Of a DNA stretch of 53,589 bases, positions 49,388-53,589 are shown in pieces (the stretch's first letter is position 1; every line of letters begins with the position of its first letter). The notes under the pieces are model-generated. The model saw only the letters and a list, made by a program, of their open reading frames with translations. It was not told the origin of the DNA and did not search any database. Both the position numbers and the translations under genes were made by a program. The stretch comes from Flavobacteriaceae bacterium CG2_30_34_30. Its GTDB lineage: Bacteria > Bacteroidota > Bacteroidia > Flavobacteriales > Flavobacteriaceae. The stretch is from positions 1 to 53,589 of the forward strand of contig MNYN01000029.1 in assembly GCA_001873105.1 (NCBI GenBank), in the 5' to 3' direction.

Positions 49388-50590
49388 GTGAAAAAATCCT
49401 CTACATATACAACAAAATTAAACCTGGATCAATTTGAAGAAATATTAATTTACTTCACTACATCCATTCATAAAAAAAACACAGAGGAAGAAGTTCTATG
49501 GAATCTGGCTAAAAATTGCATAGCCAAACTTGGTTTTGTAGATTGTGTTATTTATCTACTGGATCAGCATACCAACATACTCATTCAAAAAGCGGCATAC
49601 GGACCTAAAAATCCAAAAGATTATGAAATCTATGAACCCGTCCATATCTCCATCGGGCAGGGAATTACAGGAACTGTAGTTCAAACCGGAAAAGCTGAAA
49701 TAATTTTTGACACTTCGCAAGACCCTCGCTATATCGAGGATGATGAAATGCGATTTTCAGAAATATGTGTCCCTATCATTGCCAATGAAGAAATTCTGGG
49801 GGTTATAGATTGCGAACATCCACAAAAAAACTTTTTTACAGAACAACACCTGCGCATTTTAAAAACAATTGCTTCCATTTGTGGTATTAAACTACATCAA
49901 ATAAGAACCGAAAAAAAAGCACTCCTTGAACAACAGCAGCGACTTAAGATTCAAAGTGAAATGGCTGACCTCAAGTTAAAAGCCTTTCAGTCGCAAATGA
50001 ATCCGCATTTTGTATTTAACACCCTTAATGCCATTCAGTATTTTATAACATCAGATGAAAAAGTAAGAGCACTTAACTATTTATCGGTTTTCAGTAAACT
50101 CATAAGGTATTATCTTAAAAATTTTGAGAAAGAAACCATTTCCCTAAGCGATGAAATCGCCATGCTGACCTGGTATTTAACTTTACAAAAGCTTCGGTAT
50201 GACCAGCGGTTTGAATTCACCCTTCACAAAGTATTAAATACCACAAAAGCAGACGCCCGCATACCATGTTTTGTGCTTCAAACCTTGCTGGAAAATATTA
50301 TTGAATTCTCTATTTTCAATAATAAGGAACAGGCTGTTATCAATATATATTTTAAAATTAGCAAAGAAAAAGTAGAGTTTGATGTTGATTTTAACTTTAA
50401 AAACTCACGTTCCGGAAAAACAAATTACCTTCCGGAATACAGAAAAGAGATTTCAAAATGGCAAGACCAAATTAGAATGCTTAATTTAACGAAGAATTTT
50501 AACATCAAAAAAAGAGTTTTACTAAAAACAAAAGGGAATAAGGAATTTTCAGGCGGGCAAGTAGTTTTGTGCCTTCCGAATCTGTTATAA
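49388..50590 (+). CDS. GAF-LytS-type protein with degenerate ATPase domain (probable pseudokinase)
   Basis: This 400-residue protein probably starts at GTG (49388); no in-frame ATG lies nearby. A GAF domain spans about 15-175 (IGQGITGTVVQTGKAEIIFDTSQDPRYIEDDEM, a good small-molecule pocket). A short coiled coil follows, then the LytS-type His_kinase domain, with FQSQMNPHFVFNTLNAIQYF at about 201-220 and the phospho-His in NPHF. The ATPase part is abnormal: the N-box reads LLENIIEFSIF instead of VENAIxHG, and no DNGxG or GxG box is visible in the last 100 residues. It has no membrane helix. It is probably a soluble sensor that regulates or dimerises with the next kinase. Confidence 0.85.
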   Translation: MKKSSTYTTKLNLDQFEEILIYFTTSIHKKNTEEEVLWNLAKNCIAKLGFVDCVIYLLDQHTNILIQKAAYGPKNPKDYEIYEPVHISIGQGITGTVVQTGKAEIIFDTSQDPRYIEDDEMRFSEICVPIIANEEILGVIDCEHPQKNFFTEQHLRILKTIASICGIKLHQIRTEKKALLEQQQRLKIQSEMADLKLKAFQSQMNPHFVFNTLNAIQYFITSDEKVRALNYLSVFSKLIRYYLKNFEKETISLSDEIAMLTWYLTLQKLRYDQRFEFTLHKVLNTTKADARIPCFVLQTLLENIIEFSIFNNKEQAVINIYFKISKEKVEFDVDFNFKNSRSGKTNYLPEYRKEISKWQDQIRMLNLTKNFNIKKRVLLKTKGNKEFSGGQVVLCLPNLL

Positions 50591-50592
50591 TC

Positions 50593-52419
50593 ATGAAATC
50601 AAACCTGACATATTTGATTTATGCACTTTGCTTATTATATGGAAGCATTTCATATGCACAACAAACTGAGGAATTTCAAATCCCTTTTAAATTATTAAAA
50701 ATAAGCCAGGATACCCTGAAGGTTGACTATATTATCGATAATGCCCCTGCTTTGTTTTCATGTCCAAAAAAAGATTTAAAGAGTACTCCCGGCGACATCT
50801 TTTGGGTCCAACTAGATTTTTCTGAACATCTCAATGTCTTAAGCCAAAAGGAAAGATGGTATGTTTATATAGAATACTTCAACAAAGCAAAAGTATATTA
50901 TCAAAATCAAAATGCTATTGGTTCAACCATTTTGGGTAGTTTTGAAACCGGAAATAAATTTACTGGCGAATTTTCTTTTACTCAAGAACAACTTATAGAC
51001 TCTAAATATCTGTATTTAAAGGTTGAAAAACTAAATGTCAAATACAATATAAGCAACCATACTTTTGTATGTTATAGTGAAACGGTACAGTATTATAAAC
51101 AGAATTATATATCCGGGTTTCATTTTAAAAGTAAGGCATTAACACATTTCTTTCTTGGCGTTTCGCTCATCATCATAATCATTGCATTGACTATATATTT
51201 TATCAACAGAAAAAAAGAATATCTGTTATATGTGCTCTATGTAACTTGTATGACTGTATATTTTGGAAGGTTTGTTTTTGAATCGTATACAAATACATTT
51301 GGCGGCTTTTCTTTTACCACTTTTTTTCTGAACAATTTTTTTGAAATACTTTCTAATATATTTTATATACTCTTTGTAAAATATTATCTAAACACGCGTG
51401 AATTCTATCCAAAACTCAACACAGGCATTCATTTTGCAATAGTGTTTTTAACGGCTTTATTGCTTCTTGACAGTATTGTGTTATTGATGCAGAATTTTAG
51501 TTTACACGCATTTTTGCTGGATATAAGAGCATTTATCATAACAGCTTTTGTTGTTTTGAGCATTGTTTATCTTTTGTTTCATTTAAAACATAAACTCACC
51601 TATTTTATTATTTTTGGCTCCTTTTTTTACTCGGCAGGATCTGTAATGGTGTTTTTAACAGGCTATGCATATTATATAAAAACAGGAGCACTTATTGAAA
51701 TTATCATTTTCGGTCTTGGATTGGGCTATAAAATTAAACTCGAGCAGGATGAAAAATTCAGGCTGCAAGAAGAGTCCATCAACAATTACATCAAAGCCTT
51801 ACGGGCACAAATGAATCCGCATTTTATTTTTAATTCGCTCAGCTCCATACAGCATTTGGTGTTGAAAAGCGACACCCCGGCAGCCCTGAAATATTTGTCT
51901 AAATTCAGCCAGTTGATGCGGTCTACCCTGGAAAATTCTATTGAAAAAAACGTCACTTTGGCTGAGGAAATCAAACTATTGCAAACCTACATCGATTTGG
52001 AATCGCTTCGTTTTGACGGCAATTTTTATTATGAAATCCAAGTAGAAAAACACCTTAATACCCATTTGCTTGAAGTGCCCCTACTCATCATTCAACCCTT
52101 TGTTGAAAATGCCATACTGCACGGCTTGATGTATAAAAAAGATGGTGAAAAAAAATTGACCATTTCTTTTTCTGAAAATGCCAGTCACATCATCGCCACG
52201 ATAGAAGACAACGGTATTGGTCGAAAAACCAGTAAGGCATTGCAGGAAAAAAGTGCCAAACCTGGCAAGATTTCACGTGGTATGGAACTCACTCAAAAAC
52301 GTATAGAAATAATAAAGACCCAACCTGAAAAAGCCGGCTCCTATGTTATAGAAGACCTGACAGACAATTCCGGAAAGCCATCAGGCACAAGGGTAATTGT
52401 AAAAATTCCAAAAAATTAA
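50593..52419 (+). CDS. 7TMR-type LytS histidine kinase
   Basis: I chose the ATG at 50593 (608 residues), giving MKSNLTYLIYALCLLYGSISYAQ; the ORF start at 50569 lies inside the upstream gene. A periplasmic 7TMR-DISM-like domain (about 25-165) is followed by seven membrane helices (about 185-385) and a short coiled coil. The His_kinase domain has RAQMNPHFIFNSLSSIQHLV (about 403-422) and the ATPase domain has IIQPFVENAILHGLM (about 499-513), ATIEDNGIGRKTS (about 534) and GTRVIVKIP. All kinase boxes look intact. It starts 2 bases after the degenerate kinase and ends 4 bases before the response regulator. Confidence 0.93.
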   Translation: MKSNLTYLIYALCLLYGSISYAQQTEEFQIPFKLLKISQDTLKVDYIIDNAPALFSCPKKDLKSTPGDIFWVQLDFSEHLNVLSQKERWYVYIEYFNKAKVYYQNQNAIGSTILGSFETGNKFTGEFSFTQEQLIDSKYLYLKVEKLNVKYNISNHTFVCYSETVQYYKQNYISGFHFKSKALTHFFLGVSLIIIIIALTIYFINRKKEYLLYVLYVTCMTVYFGRFVFESYTNTFGGFSFTTFFLNNFFEILSNIFYILFVKYYLNTREFYPKLNTGIHFAIVFLTALLLLDSIVLLMQNFSLHAFLLDIRAFIITAFVVLSIVYLLFHLKHKLTYFIIFGSFFYSAGSVMVFLTGYAYYIKTGALIEIIIFGLGLGYKIKLEQDEKFRLQEESINNYIKALRAQMNPHFIFNSLSSIQHLVLKSDTPAALKYLSKFSQLMRSTLENSIEKNVTLAEEIKLLQTYIDLESLRFDGNFYYEIQVEKHLNTHLLEVPLLIIQPFVENAILHGLMYKKDGEKKLTISFSENASHIIATIEDNGIGRKTSKALQEKSAKPGKISRGMELTQKRIEIIKTQPEKAGSYVIEDLTDNSGKPSGTRVIVKIPKN

Positions 52420-52423
52420 GCCT

Positions 52424-53164
52424 ATGCAATTAAAAGCAATCATAGTAGAAGACGAAAAACATAGCCGTGAAACACTCAAGAACCTACTGGAAAAATTCTG
52501 TGAGGGTGTGGGGGTGATTGGTTTGGCTTCCTCAGTCAAAGAAGCACTCGACATCATTCCTAAGTCAAATGTGGACGTGGTTTTTATGGACATTGAGCTG
52601 CAATCGGGAACCGGATTTGACATACTTACTCAACTACCAGAAATCAATTTTGAAGTCATCTTCACCACTGCTTTTGACCAATATGCCATCAAAGCGGTGA
52701 AATTCAGTTCGCTGGATTATTTACTAAAACCCATCGATCTGGAAGAATTGCAACTCGCAGTTGAAAAAGCAAAAAAAGTGAAAAACAAAGAAGAATATAA
52801 CCAACAATTAAAAACATTACTACAAAACATCAAACAGCCCAAACTCTCCAAAATCTGCCTTGCTACTTCAGATGGATTTGAATTTATCAACACACAGGAC
52901 ATTCTCTATTGTGAAGCCGGTGGCTCTTACACCACATTTGTACTTTCAGATGGAAAAAAAATACTGGTTAGCAAACATCTTAAAGAGTATGAAAACCTGT
53001 TAACTGACAATCACTTTATGCGTGTACACAACAGCTATCTCATCAATCTAAAAGAGGTCAAGAAATATGTCAAATCAGATGGTGGATATATTGTTATGAA
53101 TAATAAGGATATTGTTAGTATTTCCAGAAGCAAAAAAGACGCATTTCTGGATGCTATGCAATAG
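52424..53164 (+). CDS. LytTR-family response regulator
   Basis: This 246-residue protein has a receiver domain (about 1-120) with acidic IVEDEKHS, the phosphorylated Asp in DVVFMDIELQSG (about 55) and KPIDLEEL at the end. A LytTR DNA-binding domain follows (about 140-243) with YCEAGGSYTTFVLSDGKKILVSK, MRVHNSYLINL and KSDGGYIVM. It would bind direct repeats in promoters. It is the last gene of the GAF-LytS, 7TM-LytS, LytTR operon. The 152 bases after it, up to the purL fragment, show no gene or clear signal. Confidence 0.95.
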   Translation: MQLKAIIVEDEKHSRETLKNLLEKFCEGVGVIGLASSVKEALDIIPKSNVDVVFMDIELQSGTGFDILTQLPEINFEVIFTTAFDQYAIKAVKFSSLDYLLKPIDLEELQLAVEKAKKVKNKEEYNQQLKTLLQNIKQPKLSKICLATSDGFEFINTQDILYCEAGGSYTTFVLSDGKKILVSKHLKEYENLLTDNHFMRVHNSYLINLKEVKKYVKSDGGYIVMNNKDIVSISRSKKDAFLDAMQ

Positions 53165-53316
53165 AGGCTATAAATTTTAAATCCTTTTAAAATTATAAAA
53201 CATAAACTCCTCATTTTTTCTTATTTTGCATAGCATAAATACGAAATTAATATGAACACTGTGACACGTCTGTTTGAATTCCACTATTACCAACTCCTAA
53301 AAAACAACCTACCCCA

Positions 53317-53580
53317 TTCCCTTACGGAAAGGAAAAATATAATCTTGTAGCCACTTATGGTTATGATTGTTTTCCTGCAAATTCAAATGATTCTGATTTT
53401 AACACAGCAATGTTAACTAGCGATGATGGCAGACATCTGGTAATGATGCCCCATTTAGAACGTTCTACTTTTTCGTGGAATTGGGCACACTACCCCAAAG
53501 ACAGAAACGATGAAGTGTCGCCTTGGGTTGAGGCTTTTGTAAACGCTAGAAAGTGGCTGGAAACTACTATTAATAAATAA
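53317..53580 (+). pseudogene. Truncated second copy of the purL 3' end
   Basis: The frame reads FPYGKEKYNLVATYGYDCFP, ANSNDSDFNTAMLTSDDGRH, LVMMPHLERS and ends KWLETTINK with a stop. It matches the last 80 residues of PurL. Two stretches are identical in DNA to the intact gene: 53391-53450 to 47625-47684 (60 bases) and 53476-53534 to 47710-47768 (59 bases), while the parts before, between and after differ at many positions. Before about 53314 no PurL similarity is seen. It lacks a start and cannot give a glutaminase. The mosaic pattern suggests past gene conversion. Confidence 0.88.
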
Positions 53581-53589
53581 TATTTCACA

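Noticed and set aside
1..53589. CRISPR array or tRNA genes
   Set aside because: No regularly spaced repeats and no cloverleaf with a TTCRA-type arm were seen in any intergenic region.

Overview
The window is from a low-GC Bacteroidota chromosome, most likely a marine or aquatic Flavobacteriaceae. The evidence is three proteins ending in type IX secretion (T9SS) sorting domains, promoters with a TAnnTTTG -7 element and few Shine-Dalgarno sites. A 950-residue CarB, DUF4199, a GlmU-like protein and an ECF sigma operon with a periplasmic partner also fit this family. No rRNA, tRNA, CRISPR array, prophage or complete insertion sequence was seen.

1-2,600 is an accessory patch. It holds the C-terminal end of an RHS/YD-repeat protein (cut by the window edge) with a small membrane protein behind it, two further RHS scraps, a zeta-toxin-like P-loop kinase overlapped by a 49-codon ORF, and two copies of a 57-bp structured repeat. 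One copy is inserted in frame in the RHS gene.

2,640-17,610 is rmuC followed by an acetate/propionate uptake and activation locus. On the minus strand, in transcription order, lie an IS1-InsA-like zinc-ribbon/HTH protein, a porin-like protein, DUF4212, an ActP-type sodium:solute symporter, a tiny membrane protein, a CrbS-like symporter-histidine kinase, a receiver-only response regulator, a PrpE-like ligase and acetyl-CoA synthetase. Two plus-strand genes, a cNMP/CBS/DUF294 protein and a DnaQ-like exonuclease, converge on acs. The locus resembles the CrbS/CrbR-Acs system of proteobacteria, but the response regulator has no DNA-binding domain. The domesticated-looking transposase fragment, flanked by a 14-bp inverted motif, is a candidate for the missing transcription output.

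17,700-35,300 is mostly housekeeping: carB, rpmH, a TPR protein, a TlpA-like protein, a TSUP permease, a lytic transglycosylase, an alpha/beta hydrolase, a GNAT-like protein, mtaB, an OppA-type lipoprotein, a GlmU-like protein, rpmE2, DUF4199, a GT2 glycosyltransferase, a phosphohexomutase and an MsbA-like ABC exporter.

35,321-35,834 is a 514-bp non-coding stretch. It carries two minus-strand structured RNA candidates built to the same plan (hairpin with an AGCCCCAA loop, linker, intrinsic terminator) and a 20-bp tandem repeat abutting the promoter of one of them.

35,835-44,000 holds an ECF sigma/anti-sigma/periplasmic sensor operon, a YCF48-like lipoprotein, an RsmB-type methyltransferase, a secreted endonuclease I and a large T9SS-sorted surface protein.

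44,080-53,580 holds purL, then about 5.5 kb with a T9SS protein, a mini-ORF and a LytS/LytS/LytTR signalling operon, and then a second, mosaic copy of the purL 3' end. This suggests the block was inserted or duplicated at the purL terminus. The first LytS-type protein has a degenerate ATPase domain.
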